Below are positions 55,020 through 63,030 of a stretch of DNA of 64,000 nucleotides, in pieces. How positions within the stretch are numbered: position 1 is the first letter of the stretch; every line of letters begins with the position of its first letter. The notes under the pieces are model-generated. The model was not told the origin of the DNA. It made no database searches and was given only the letters and a program-made list of their open reading frames with translations. The position numbers were made by a program, and so were the translations under genes. This DNA is from Candidatus Accumulibacter cognatus. GTDB lineage: Bacteria; Pseudomonadota; Gammaproteobacteria; Burkholderiales; Rhodocyclaceae. The stretch is from contig CP058708.1 in NCBI GenBank assembly GCA_013414765.1, forward strand, positions 1,235,553 through 1,299,552. Direction: 5' to 3'.

Positions 55020-55417
55020 GTTGCATCCCTTTCCTGCAGTGCCGCTGGCCCATGGGTGCGTACGGCCGCCTCCTCCGCGGCCACGGTTTCGCGAATCGGA
55101 CGGATCGGCCGCACCTCGATGCAGCCCACCCGCGCGGGCGGAATCTTCGCGGCGACCTGGATCGCTTCGTTGAGGTCGCGCGCCTCGATCATGTAGAAAC
55201 CGGCCAGTTGTTCCTTGGTTTCGGCGAAGGGCCCGTCGGTCACCGACAATTTGCCGTTGCGCATGCGCACGGTCGTTGCCGTCGTCACCGACTGCAGTGC
55301 CTCGGACGCGAGGCAGTGTCCGCTCTGGCGGATCGCACGGTCGTAGGCTACGCAATCGGCGTCCGGCAGTTCGTCGAGCCGGTTCTCGTCGAGGTACACC
55401 AGACAGAGGTATTTCAT
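55016..55417 (-). CDS. YCII/DGPF-domain protein
   Basis: 133 aa from ATG 55417: MKYLCLVYLDENRLDELPDA opens the YCII fold, with SVTDGPFAETKEQLAGFYMI, the DGPF signature. It overlaps the VOC gene stop and the beta-propeller start by 4 bp each. DGPF proteins are the hallmark partners of ECF42 sigma factors; biochemical role unknown. Confidence 0.9.
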   Translation of the reverse strand: MKYLCLVYLDENRLDELPDADCVAYDRAIRQSGHCLASEALQSVTTATTVRMRNGKLSVTDGPFAETKEQLAGFYMIEARDLNEAIQVAAKIPPARVGCIEVRPIRPIRETVAAEEAAVRTHGPAALQERDAT

Positions 55418-55800
55418 TGCGCGCACTGCGGCGAGGAATGCAGGCCGAACATGTTGCCCTCGGTGTCTAAAGCCAGCGCGATGAACCCGTACTGGCCGAT
55501 CGAGAACTTCGGCTTGAAGATCCTGCCGCCCGCCTGTTCCACACGGCTCGCCTCGACTCCGCAGTCCTCGCAGCCGAAATAGGCGATCGTACTGTTGCCG
55601 CCCGAGGGCACGCCCTCCATCCTGACCAGCGCGCCCGAGGCGCCGCCGAGGTCCATCTGCATCGGGAAGGCATACATCTCGACGCCCGGACTCTCCAGTT
55701 CCATGAACTCGATGCCGAGCACCGTCGAATAAAACGCCTTCGCGCGCTGCATGTCCTGCACGTAAATCTCGACCCAGCGGAACGGGTTTTCGTTCTTCAT
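55414..55800 (-). CDS. VOC-family protein
   Basis: 128 aa: WVEIYVQDMQRAKAFYSTVL and the C-terminal LALDTEGNMFGLHS. ATG 55800 after AAGGAGATGGTC. Coupled by overlap to the downstream YCII gene. Small glyoxalase-fold protein of unknown substrate. Confidence 0.88.
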   Translation of the reverse strand: MKNENPFRWVEIYVQDMQRAKAFYSTVLGIEFMELESPGVEMYAFPMQMDLGGASGALVRMEGVPSGGNSTIAYFGCEDCGVEASRVEQAGGRIFKPKFSIGQYGFIALALDTEGNMFGLHSSPQCAQ

Positions 55801-55824
55801 GACCATCTCCTTGGTGGTGCCTGT

Positions 55825-56301
55825 TCAGGCGTTGTCAAAGGCGCGTTGCAGCGCCGCGATATCGAGCTTCTTCATCGGCATCATCGCCGCCGCGGCACGA
55901 GCTGCTGCGGCGCGATCGTCCGACTGGAACATCCGGATGAGGGGCGTCGGCGTCACCTGCCAGGTGACACCGTAACGATCGGTCAGCCAGCCGCACTGGC
56001 CCTCCTCTCCGCCTTCGGTGAGGCGCGCCCAATAGTGATCCACTTCGTCCTGCGTCTCGCACGGGATGGCCAGCGAGATCGCCGGCGAGAACCGGAAGAG
56101 CGGGCCGCCGTTGAGGGCGATGTAGCCCTGGCCGGCGAGTTCGAAGGCGACGACCATCACGTCGCCCACCTCGTCGGGCAGGCCGTCGACCCGCCTTGTG
56201 CGGCTGACGATGCGCGAATCCGGAAAAACCGATACGTAGAACTCGGCCGCTTCTTCCGCCTGGTGGTCGAACCAGAGGCAGGGATTGATCTTCTGCATCA
56301 C
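55825..56301 (-). CDS. PhnB-like VOC-family protein
   Basis: 158 aa: NPCLWFDHQAEEAAEFYVSV, GPLFRFSPAISLAIPCETQD, and YWARLTEGGEEGQCGWLTDR then YGVTWQVTP, the PhnB/3-demethylubiquinone-methyltransferase-like pattern. 24 bp before the next VOC gene. A regular companion in DGPF clusters. Confidence 0.9.
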   Translation of the reverse strand: MMQKINPCLWFDHQAEEAAEFYVSVFPDSRIVSRTRRVDGLPDEVGDVMVVAFELAGQGYIALNGGPLFRFSPAISLAIPCETQDEVDHYWARLTEGGEEGQCGWLTDRYGVTWQVTPTPLIRMFQSDDRAAAARAAAAMMPMKKLDIAALQRAFDNA

Positions 56302-56484
56302 TTCTTCCTTAACACTTCGGTGGGATAGTCGGGCATCGCATGCCAGATACGGGAACGCGGGGCATGGATGCGCACAGAGAATTCGGGCCGCGTGTTCATC
56401 GCAATCCTTTCAGCTCCCGCATCGTCAGAACGAGGGAGCATTCCGAATCAAGCCGCGGGATGATCGTCATGGCGACCCCGCACC

Positions 56485-56907
56485 TCAGCCCTGTTGCGCT
56501 GCTTCGAGCGCCTGGAATCGATCGATCGATTCGCTGGGCGCGAAATCCTCCAGTTCCCAGAAGCCGCGCACCTCGATCTCGGATGGATTGCCGCGGCCGG
56601 CCGGATTGGGAAACCGCATCGACCAGTCGATTGCCTCCTGGCGCGACGCCACCCGGATGATCGTATAGCCGGCGATCAGCTCCTTGGTCTCGGCGAACGG
56701 CCCGTCGGTGAACGAGCGCTGGTCACCGGAATACCGGATCCGCCAGCCCTCGCGGCTCGGACGCAAGCCGGCCGCATCGACCAGCACACCTGCCTTGGCG
56801 AGGTCCTCGTGGTAGGTCGCCATGGCCGCCAACAACTCTTCTTCGGGTGCCGGGGTCAGTTCGGCTTCGGAATCGGCCGTGGCTTTGACAACGATCATGA
56901 AACGCAT
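56485..56907 (-). CDS. YCII/DGPF-domain protein
   Basis: 140 aa: MRFMIVVKATADSEAELTPA, SFTDGPFAETKELIAGYTII and a C-terminal VRGFWELEDFAPSES. The second DGPF protein of the cluster and the gene nearest the sigma factor. ATG 56907 after GGAGAACACCC. Confidence 0.92.
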   Translation of the reverse strand: MRFMIVVKATADSEAELTPAPEEELLAAMATYHEDLAKAGVLVDAAGLRPSREGWRIRYSGDQRSFTDGPFAETKELIAGYTIIRVASRQEAIDWSMRFPNPAGRGNPSEIEVRGFWELEDFAPSESIDRFQALEAAQQG

Positions 56908-57221
56908 GGGTGTTCTCCAGGGGTAGGGGTTGGAAGCCGGGAGTCTGCAAAGGTTCTGGCAATGCGAGCTCACTTGCACGGCCTCCCGTGTGTTTCTTCT
57001 GGTCGAACGGCTCGACCGGAAATCGACACCGGCACGAGAAATATTCTTCGTTCGCCACCACAAAACACGGCGCGCTCTCGACCGCGCGGTCAAACGGCAT
57101 GAGAAGAGTCACGGCAAGTGCCAGAACGGCGCCGACGATTCGACCGCGCCGAACTCGGTTCTCGCCGTCCAGCCCCCTTGGTCGATCCGGTCGGGTTCGG
57201 ATCGAAAGGAACGAAGAGATC
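56908..57221. other. Gap between sigma factor and first DGPF gene
   Basis: 314 bp without a gene. It may hold a promoter for the DGPF operon; I could not identify a convincing ECF-type -35/-10 pair by eye. Confidence 0.4.
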
Positions 57222-58589
57222 TCATGGTCTAGCAAGGCGTGTGCGATCGAGCGCCGCCAACCGACGCTCCAGAAAGCGCCGCTCCGGTTCCTGCCGTGTC
57301 AGCTCCAGCGCACGGCGATAGGCCGCCTGCGCCTCGCCAACCCGGCCGAGCCGCCGGCAAAGGTCGGCGCGCGCCGCATGCGCGAACCGGTAATGGTCGA
57401 GTTCGCCAGCGGCGAGGAGCGCATCGACCAGCGCCAGGCCGGCGGCCGGCCCGTCGCGCATCGCCACCGCCACCGCGCGGTTGAGCGCGACCACCGCCGA
57501 GGGCTCGACGCGCAGGAGCACGTCGTAGAGCCCGACGATCTCTCGCCAGTCGGTCTCCGCCATCGACGGTGCCTCGGCCGTCACGGCGGCAATCGCCGCC
57601 TGCAGCGTGTAAGGGCCGAAGCGCCGCGACGCGAGGGCACGCTCGACCAGCTCGCCACCTTCGCGGATCAAGTCCCGGTTCCAGAGCGAACGGTCCTGGT
57701 CCTCAAGCAATACCAGGTCGCCTTCCGGGCCCGCACGTGCGGTGCGGCGCGATTCGTGCAGCAGCATCAGCGCCAGCAGGCCTTCCGCCTCTGCCGCTTC
57801 GCCGCCCGGCAGGAGTTCGATCAGCAGGCGCGCCAGCCGGATCGCCTCGGCCGACAGGTCGTGCCGCATCAACGCATCTCCCGCCGAAGCGGCGTAACCT
57901 TCGTTGAAGACCAGATAGATGACGCGCAGCACCGAATCGAGGCGCTCGGCGCGCTCCTCGGGCGCCGGCACCTGGTAGGGAATCCCGGCGTCGCGGATCT
58001 TCGCCTTGGCACGCACGATGCGCTGGGCCAGGGTCGGCGCCGGGGTCAGGAAAGCGCTGGCGATCTCCTCCGTGGTGAGCCCGCATACCTCGCGCAAGGT
58101 CAGCGCCACCTGGGCATCGGGCGACAGCGCCGGGTGACAGCAGGTGAACACGAGGCGCAGGCGGTCGTCCTCGATCCCCTCGTCATCGACGGTCCCGGTG
58201 TCGTCGGCAATGGACTCGACCCGTTCGGCCACCAGTTCCTGCGACACGCAGCGGCGGTCGCGCCGGATGGCGTCGATGGCCTTGAAGCGCCCGGCCGAGA
58301 CCAGCCAGGCGCGCGGGTTGGCGGGCAGGCCTTCCCGCGGCCACTGCTCGAGCGCCGCCCGGAACGCCTCGTGCAAGGCCTCCTCGGCAAGGTCGAAGTC
58401 GCCCAGCAGACGGAGCAGGGTCGCCAGCACCCGCCGCGACTCGTCGCGATAGATCGCACCGATCGTTTCCTGGGCCATCGGGATTGCGAGACCGTTCCGC
58501 AGCGGTGAAAGGGTCTCGCTGCCCTTTCCGCCCACCGCGTCCGCCTCATCCCTGGTGCTGGTCGACTCGGGGTCGACTGGGTCCGTCAT
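57222..58589 (-). CDS. ECF42-type RNA polymerase sigma factor with C-terminal helical domain
   Basis: 455 aa. Sigma region 2: YRDESRRVLATLLRLLGDFD, LAEEALHEAFRAALEQWPRE and NPRAWLVSAGRFKAIDAIRR. Region 4: LTLREVCGLTTEEIASAFL with TLAQRIVRAKAKIRDA. The ~200-residue C-terminal extension is TPR-like and typical of group ECF42, which lacks a classical anti-sigma factor. ATG 58589 has GGGAGA upstream; the MAQETIG start at 58478 is an alternative. It heads the DGPF gene run, its usual neighbours. Confidence 0.9.
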   Translation of the reverse strand: MTDPVDPESTSTRDEADAVGGKGSETLSPLRNGLAIPMAQETIGAIYRDESRRVLATLLRLLGDFDLAEEALHEAFRAALEQWPREGLPANPRAWLVSAGRFKAIDAIRRDRRCVSQELVAERVESIADDTGTVDDEGIEDDRLRLVFTCCHPALSPDAQVALTLREVCGLTTEEIASAFLTPAPTLAQRIVRAKAKIRDAGIPYQVPAPEERAERLDSVLRVIYLVFNEGYAASAGDALMRHDLSAEAIRLARLLIELLPGGEAAEAEGLLALMLLHESRRTARAGPEGDLVLLEDQDRSLWNRDLIREGGELVERALASRRFGPYTLQAAIAAVTAEAPSMAETDWREIVGLYDVLLRVEPSAVVALNRAVAVAMRDGPAAGLALVDALLAAGELDHYRFAHAARADLCRRLGRVGEAQAAYRRALELTRQEPERRFLERRLAALDRTRLARP

Positions 58590-59023
58590 GCAAGTTTCTC
58601 CCGGCGCCGACACGACGCTCGCCGGCTCGCATGGTGCCTTCTGCGAAAGGGTGACGCAAGCCTTCGGTACGCCCGGACGCGGGAGCGAGTCCCGCCAGGC
58701 GGGCGCTTGGCGATGAAGCGGCTCGGCGACGTTCTGGTGGCGGAATCAGCGCCGCCGAACGGACGATTCGCGCATCGGGGCACGGCCTTCATCCACCGCT
58801 TTGACACGCTGCGCTATCCGCGCAGGGGAATATGGGGTCGGGTTTTTAAATGACGCAGGCGTGATTGCACGATCCGACCTCGGATCTTGAGTGAGCGGAT
58901 CATCGTGGTCTGACGCCTATCATTCACCTCGAATCGGACCGGGATGAGCGGGAAGTTCCCGCCCGACAAGATTACGGATGGTCCGAGTCTTCAGTCTTCA
59001 GCAAGTGTTCGCCCCGGCCTCCC
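58590..59023. other. Gene-free stretch upstream of the sigma factor
   Basis: No gene recognised. It presumably contains the sigma-factor promoter. A frame of about 45 codons begins near 58713 (MKRLGDVLVAE) on the plus strand but lacks support. Confidence 0.4.
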
Positions 59024-59446
59024 CTAGCCGCCCTGCACCTTGCGTTCCAGCTTCTCGTCGAAGCGCGCCCGATCGATGATGAAGCGTTCGTGGCGGCCCT
59101 TGCCGATCAGTTCGACCCCGTCATGGGCTTCGACCTCGAAAGCCAACTTGCGGCCGTCAACGTGGGTCAGCTTCACCCGGACGGTCACCTCGAACCCGAC
59201 GGGCGTGGCGGCGCAATGGCTGATATCGATATGGGTGCCGACGGTCTGCTGGTCAGGCCAGTCGAGATAAGGGTTGATGGCCTGGATGCAGGTCCATTCC
59301 AGCAGGCCAACGAAATAGCCGGTCGCGAAAACTTGAGGCATCTGCCGAAACTCGGCGGATTCGGGGTAGAGGGCGGGAACGAGCTTCGACTCGGGAACAC
59401 GAAATTGAAAGGTCTGCTCGATTCCTGGTTCCAGGGGCTTCTTCAT
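59024..59446 (-). CDS. Hotdog-fold thioesterase (FlK-like)
   Basis: 140 aa. Hotdog features: FATGYFVGLLEWTCIQAINP (helix with Glu), TVGTHIDISHCAATPVGFEV and KLAFEVEAHDGVELIGKGRH. The order matches fluoroacetyl-CoA thioesterase-like proteins. ATG 59446 follows AAGGAGAACCCC. Substrate unknown. Confidence 0.85.
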   Translation of the reverse strand: MKKPLEPGIEQTFQFRVPESKLVPALYPESAEFRQMPQVFATGYFVGLLEWTCIQAINPYLDWPDQQTVGTHIDISHCAATPVGFEVTVRVKLTHVDGRKLAFEVEAHDGVELIGKGRHERFIIDRARFDEKLERKVQGG

Positions 59447-59689
59447 GGGGTTCTCCTTGGAGGGCGTCCGACATCCGTGGACGGTAGAAGGGGCCAGCAT
59501 AGTCGAATTTGTCGTCGGCGGGAGGGCATCGCGTCTTTCCTGGGCCGGTTCCAGGGGGCATATGCATAGCGTGCAGTCGTTCATTGGCCATCCTTCCCGA
59601 CCAGGACCCGCACCGAGCGCCGCTAGGTTCAGTAGGCACACGCCCAGTCCAGCAGTACGACCAGCCGGTTGGGAAGCCGATGAATAGGC

Positions 59690-59850
59690 GCGCGGGGGGT
59701 GGCGCGCGATCTCGGCCAGGGTGCCCGCGAGTTCCACCCCGGCCGAACTGGCTCCGACCACGGCGAAGGTGAACCAGGCGCGCCGCGCCTCGGGATCGGT
59801 TTCGCGCCCGGCGCGCTCTAAGGCGAGCAGGATCCGGCAGGTGGAGAATC
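59690..59850 (-). pseudogene. NADH dehydrogenase (Ndh-type) fragment
   Basis: RILLALERAGRETDPEARRA and WFTFAVVGASSAGVELAGTL then AEIARH is the second Rossmann region of type II NADH dehydrogenases, with the usual GGGPTG altered to GASSAG. Only this part is present, joined to other scraps. Confidence 0.75.
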
Positions 59851-59869
59851 ATTGGCTGGCCTGGACAGA

Positions 59870-60330
59870 GAGCCCCTCCCCCGCCTCGTGCCGCACGTGG
59901 GGAATGACCTCGCCGAAGCCGAGATCGTCCCTGCCCCGCAAGGCTTCCGCCAGAATGCCGATGACCCGCCGCTGATCCTTGCCGCACCGGGGGAAGACGG
60001 TGGAAGCCTTCCTTCTGTAGAGAGACGTTCAGTTCCCCCGGCGCCATCGACCCGGCGGCCGCCGTATCCGCCAAGAATGCGCGCCCTGCGCTCGCCTTCC
60101 ACCCACAGGGTGGCGCCGGTGCCGCGCTTGCCCAGTTCCAGGGCGCGGTCGGCGGTGCCGGGTTTGGCGAAGATTTCCAGGGTGCGGGCCTGCGCGGCCA
60201 TGGCCCGGGATTGCTGGGCGGGGCCGGAATGCGGGTCGATGATCAGCGGGCGAACACCGTGGCGCACCAGCTGGTTGGCGAGAAGCAGGCCGGTGGGGCC
60301 GGCACCGACGATGAGGACTTCGGTTTTAAT
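59870..60330 (-). pseudogene. FAD-dependent monooxygenase N-terminal remnant
   Basis: KTEVLIVGAGPTGLLLANQL is the FAD-binding start of PheA/TfdB-type hydroxylases, followed by SRAMAAQARTLEIFAK. A frameshift near 60070 and later GRDDLGFGEVIPHVRHEAGE in another frame show decay. The start is ATT (60330) after GGAGACTC, so the ATG seems lost too. Confidence 0.78.
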
Positions 60331-60406
60331 GATGAGTCTCCTGTTTGGATGGCGAACAGGGACAGGCATGGTCAGCGGCCCCCCTGAACATGCGGAAAGA
60401 GGCTGA

Positions 60407-60598
60407 TCACCCACAGCGGGGTGACGATTCCGTGCAGAGAGAAGCTGGCGCCGCAACCTCCGCGCCCGTGCCCTGCTCCGTCAGCCGCCACATCAGATGG
60501 GCGCTGGCCGCCAGGCCGTAGGGCGAAACGTCCGCCGGCACCCACAGGCTCGCCAGCGGCGGCGTGCGCATGCGGTAGGAGGAGGTCTCAGCCGACAT
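60407..60598 (-). CDS. Hypothetical 63-aa protein
   Basis: MSAETSSYRMRTPPLASLWV, then DVSPYGLAASAHLMWRLTEQ. It overlaps the end of the next gene by 11 bp, suggesting coupling. It may be the start of a longer protein lost at the monooxygenase junction. No family recognised. Confidence 0.4.
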   Translation of the reverse strand: MSAETSSYRMRTPPLASLWVPADVSPYGLAASAHLMWRLTEQGTGAEVAAPASLCTESSPRCG

Positions 60599-61031
60599 GG
60601 TTTTGGCACCCTTGCCGGCCGTACTGGGTCTTGAGCGCCACGAGGCGCTGCTCCGCCTGGGCGCCCTCGGCCTTGCCCTTGGCGTGGCGGGCCACGACCG
60701 CAAACGGCAGCACCGCCTTCCAGGCCGTCGATTCCTTTTCGTGTGCCGTGCGGCGTGCTTCCTCGGCGCTGGCGATATCGGCCCCGAGCGCGCGGCAATC
60801 CGCCACCGGGGCCGCCGGCGAGGCGGCGGATTTGGCCGGGGCCTGGGCGCACCCGGTAACCAGGGAGGCAATCTCGAACAACGCAGGCAAAGCCAGCACG
60901 ATGCGGGCCTTGGCCTTAAAGCCCGATGTCAGAGGCAACGCATGACGCCTTACTGCGCGGGAGAAATACCCGGAGGCGGGGATACCCCGGGCTTGATCAT
61001 AGGGGCTATCGAGGTCTGACGGGGTCGGCAT
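60588..61031 (-). CDS. Hypothetical exported/lipoprotein-like protein
   Basis: 147 aa, ATG 61031 with a strong AAGGAGACC site. Residues ~40-58 are hydrophobic (ARIVLALPALFEIASLVTGC) ending in a lipobox-like LVTGC, then an Ala/Pro linker and a charged helix (ASAEEARRTAHEKESTAWKA). The true signal may start at an internal Met. The resemblance is to small lysis-accessory or envelope lipoproteins but the family is not identified. Confidence 0.6.
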   Translation of the reverse strand: MPTPSDLDSPYDQARGIPASGYFSRAVRRHALPLTSGFKAKARIVLALPALFEIASLVTGCAQAPAKSAASPAAPVADCRALGADIASAEEARRTAHEKESTAWKAVLPFAVVARHAKGKAEGAQAEQRLVALKTQYGRQGCQNHVG

Positions 61032-61743
61032 GGCGGTCTCCTTGTGGTGGCGCGGATCGGATACGTGCTGCATCGATCCGTTCTGCCACTTTCGCCTGCC
61101 GGGGTTGCACGACGGTTTCTTGAATTGCGGTTCGGATTTCGATTGAAATCTATCGTTGGTGAGGCGCTGGCGGCCGGGAAACGAGAGTCCTTGGAGGGCA
61201 TGGCCAAGGGGGATGCGTTCAGACTGTTGCCGGCCCGAAGCTGCCAACCAGGGTTACGAGCAAAAGATCACTCGAACGTCAGGCCTGCTCTGATTCTTAC
61301 CGAACCGGTGACGGGGACAACTCGGCCTGACCTGCCGTAGAGACCTCATCAGATGAGCGGCTGGTTTGTTACGGTCAGCAGTCTTTAGTGCAGGGAGATC
61401 GCTGATGACGGCAATGCATAGAAATCCTTGACAGCGTTCTGGCCCCACATCGCCCCGCGTTACTGTGGTTCGCCGACCTTTCTGGCCTTATCGTGCCCTG
61501 GCAGCCTGTACTGCCTTACGGTATGCGGCTATTCTCGATTCCAAAGGGCATCTGCAAGCCGGCTGGGTCTCCGTGTGCACTTGGCGTCAGACAGGCGATC
61601 AGCGGCTAATGCCCTGACCGCACCCCTATCAGGCACCATCCCGACCTCATCTGCCAGCTGAATCGAATCTCTCGAATTGGTTCTCGCACACACCACGAAA
61701 CACGCACAGCAGAGAGCTGTAGCAGCGTATCAATGTGATGTAA
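61032..61743. other. Gene-free stretch left of the RHH-methyltransferase operon
   Basis: About 700 bp in which I see no credible gene on either strand. Frames around 61428-61661 lack ribosome sites and family resemblance. It probably includes the operon promoter and an island boundary. Confidence 0.45.
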
Positions 61744-61755
61744 AATCATATGATT
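61744..61755. promoter_or_regulatory. Palindrome before the RHH gene (candidate autoregulatory operator)
   Basis: AATCATATGATT, a perfect 12-bp palindrome ending five bases before the RHH start codon, with further TGAT/ATGAT half-site-like words on both sides. RHH proteins usually bind such short palindromes and repress their own operon. Confidence 0.5.
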
Positions 61756-61760
61756 CTTAG

Positions 61761-61937
61761 ATGATTCTGACGGCCATGGCGGACACTATACGAACGACAG
61801 TCTTGGTTCTCGAAGATCTATGCGCTGAGTTGGCGAATGTTGCGGAATCTGGCCATGTGTCGACCTCATGGGTCATACACGACGCACTGAGGGCGTACCG
61901 GGCCAAGCGCTGCGCGAAGCAGGTAAAGACGCGATGA
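61761..61937 (+). CDS. Ribbon-helix-helix (CopG/Arc-like) small protein
   Basis: 58 aa: MILTAMADTIRTTVLVLEDL with an N-terminal strand of alternating polar/hydrophobic residues, then VSTSWVIHDALRAYRAKR, the second RHH helix (S.SWVIR.ALRAYL pattern). Its TGA overlaps the methyltransferase ATG (ATGA at 61934-61937), so the two are translationally coupled. Likely an autorepressor of the operon; antitoxin function is possible but no toxin partner is visible. Confidence 0.72.
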   Translation: MILTAMADTIRTTVLVLEDLCAELANVAESGHVSTSWVIHDALRAYRAKRCAKQVKTR

Positions 61938-63028
61938 CGCGCTCCGAGGGTTTCCGTATTACATCAACACCCTGTGGCGACTCTCTGGAGGCAACCCCGC
62001 AGAATGGCGAGTGCAAGCTTCATTCGGCATCGTGCACGACGCTGCCAAAGATTGTGAGCCTGTTCGCCGGAGCCGGCGGGCTTGATAGGGGCTTTAAAGA
62101 GGCTGGATTCACCATCTCTGTTGCGATCGATGTGGCCGATGCTGCCATCCGTACGCACAAGAAGAACTTCCCCCGTACCAAGGCAGTGGTGGGCGATCTC
62201 ATTGAGATGCAACCTGCGGGGGTTGTTGAACACGTGAAAGAAAGGCTCATGCCCGGGCAGCGCATCGCCGTAATCGGCGGGCCGCCCTGCCAGGGATTTT
62301 CGCGGGCCAATGTGAATTCCTTGACCAACGACCCTCGCAACAAGCTTCCCAAGCTGTATCTCGACATCGTTGAGGCACTTCAGAACTTATACACGGTGGA
62401 GTTCATCGTGTTCGAAAACGTGCTTGGCATCCGCGACAAGAAGCACGAAACAACCTACAAAGCACTTGTGAACGGGATCACTGCGCTGGGATTCGACGTC
62501 ACCGAGAAGGAGCTCTGCGCCATCGACTTCGGCGTGCCTCAGAACCGCTGGCGCGTTATTCTCTCAGGGATGCGCAGCGGCCAGTGCTACTCGCCGGTCA
62601 GACCGCGGAAACGCAAGGGATTTGCGACTGTCAGGCAGGCCATCGGCGGCCTCGAAGCGCCGGCCTATTTCAAGCGAAATCTTGATCCAAAGGACATCCC
62701 GGTGCATCCGAACCACTGGACCATGCAGCCAAAGTCCCCCCGGTTCGAGAACCCTGAGCCTGGAATCGCGGAGCAGCGCAGCTTCAAGCGGCTAGAGTGG
62801 GACGCTCCGAGCCGCACGATCGCGTTCGGGCACCGCGAAATCCACGTCCATCCGCATGGCCACCGTCGGCTGAGCATTTACGAGGCAATGCTTCTGCAGG
62901 GATTTCCGAAGGAGTTCGTCCTGGAAGGCAACCTGTCGGAGCAGGTCGAGCAGGTATCCAACGCTGTACCGCCGCCGCTTGCGCGGAGTGTCGCGCATGC
63001 AGTGAAGCGCGCACTACGCGGCCGCTAA
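61934..63028 (+). CDS. DNA cytosine-5 methyltransferase
   Basis: 364-aa m5C methyltransferase. Motif I LFAGAGGLDRGF (44-55), motif IV GGPPCQGFSRAN with the nucleophile C119, motif VI FENVLG (E161), motif VIII QNRWRV, and the C-terminal motif X NAVPPPLARSVAHAV. ATG 61934 is chosen because it overlaps the RHH stop and gives a normal length. The target-recognition region lies about residues 220-300; the DNA target cannot be read from sequence. Followed 2 bp later by a GHKL ATPase gene. Confidence 0.95.
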   Translation: MTRSEGFRITSTPCGDSLEATPQNGECKLHSASCTTLPKIVSLFAGAGGLDRGFKEAGFTISVAIDVADAAIRTHKKNFPRTKAVVGDLIEMQPAGVVEHVKERLMPGQRIAVIGGPPCQGFSRANVNSLTNDPRNKLPKLYLDIVEALQNLYTVEFIVFENVLGIRDKKHETTYKALVNGITALGFDVTEKELCAIDFGVPQNRWRVILSGMRSGQCYSPVRPRKRKGFATVRQAIGGLEAPAYFKRNLDPKDIPVHPNHWTMQPKSPRFENPEPGIAEQRSFKRLEWDAPSRTIAFGHREIHVHPHGHRRLSIYEAMLLQGFPKEFVLEGNLSEQVEQVSNAVPPPLARSVAHAVKRALRGR

Positions 63029-63030
63029 CA

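Noticed and set aside
53880-55355. 491-aa version of the beta-propeller protein
   Set aside because: The extra N-terminus is an alternate frame of the YCII gene; the MMNPTG start overlaps that gene's stop by 4 bp and gives the family length.
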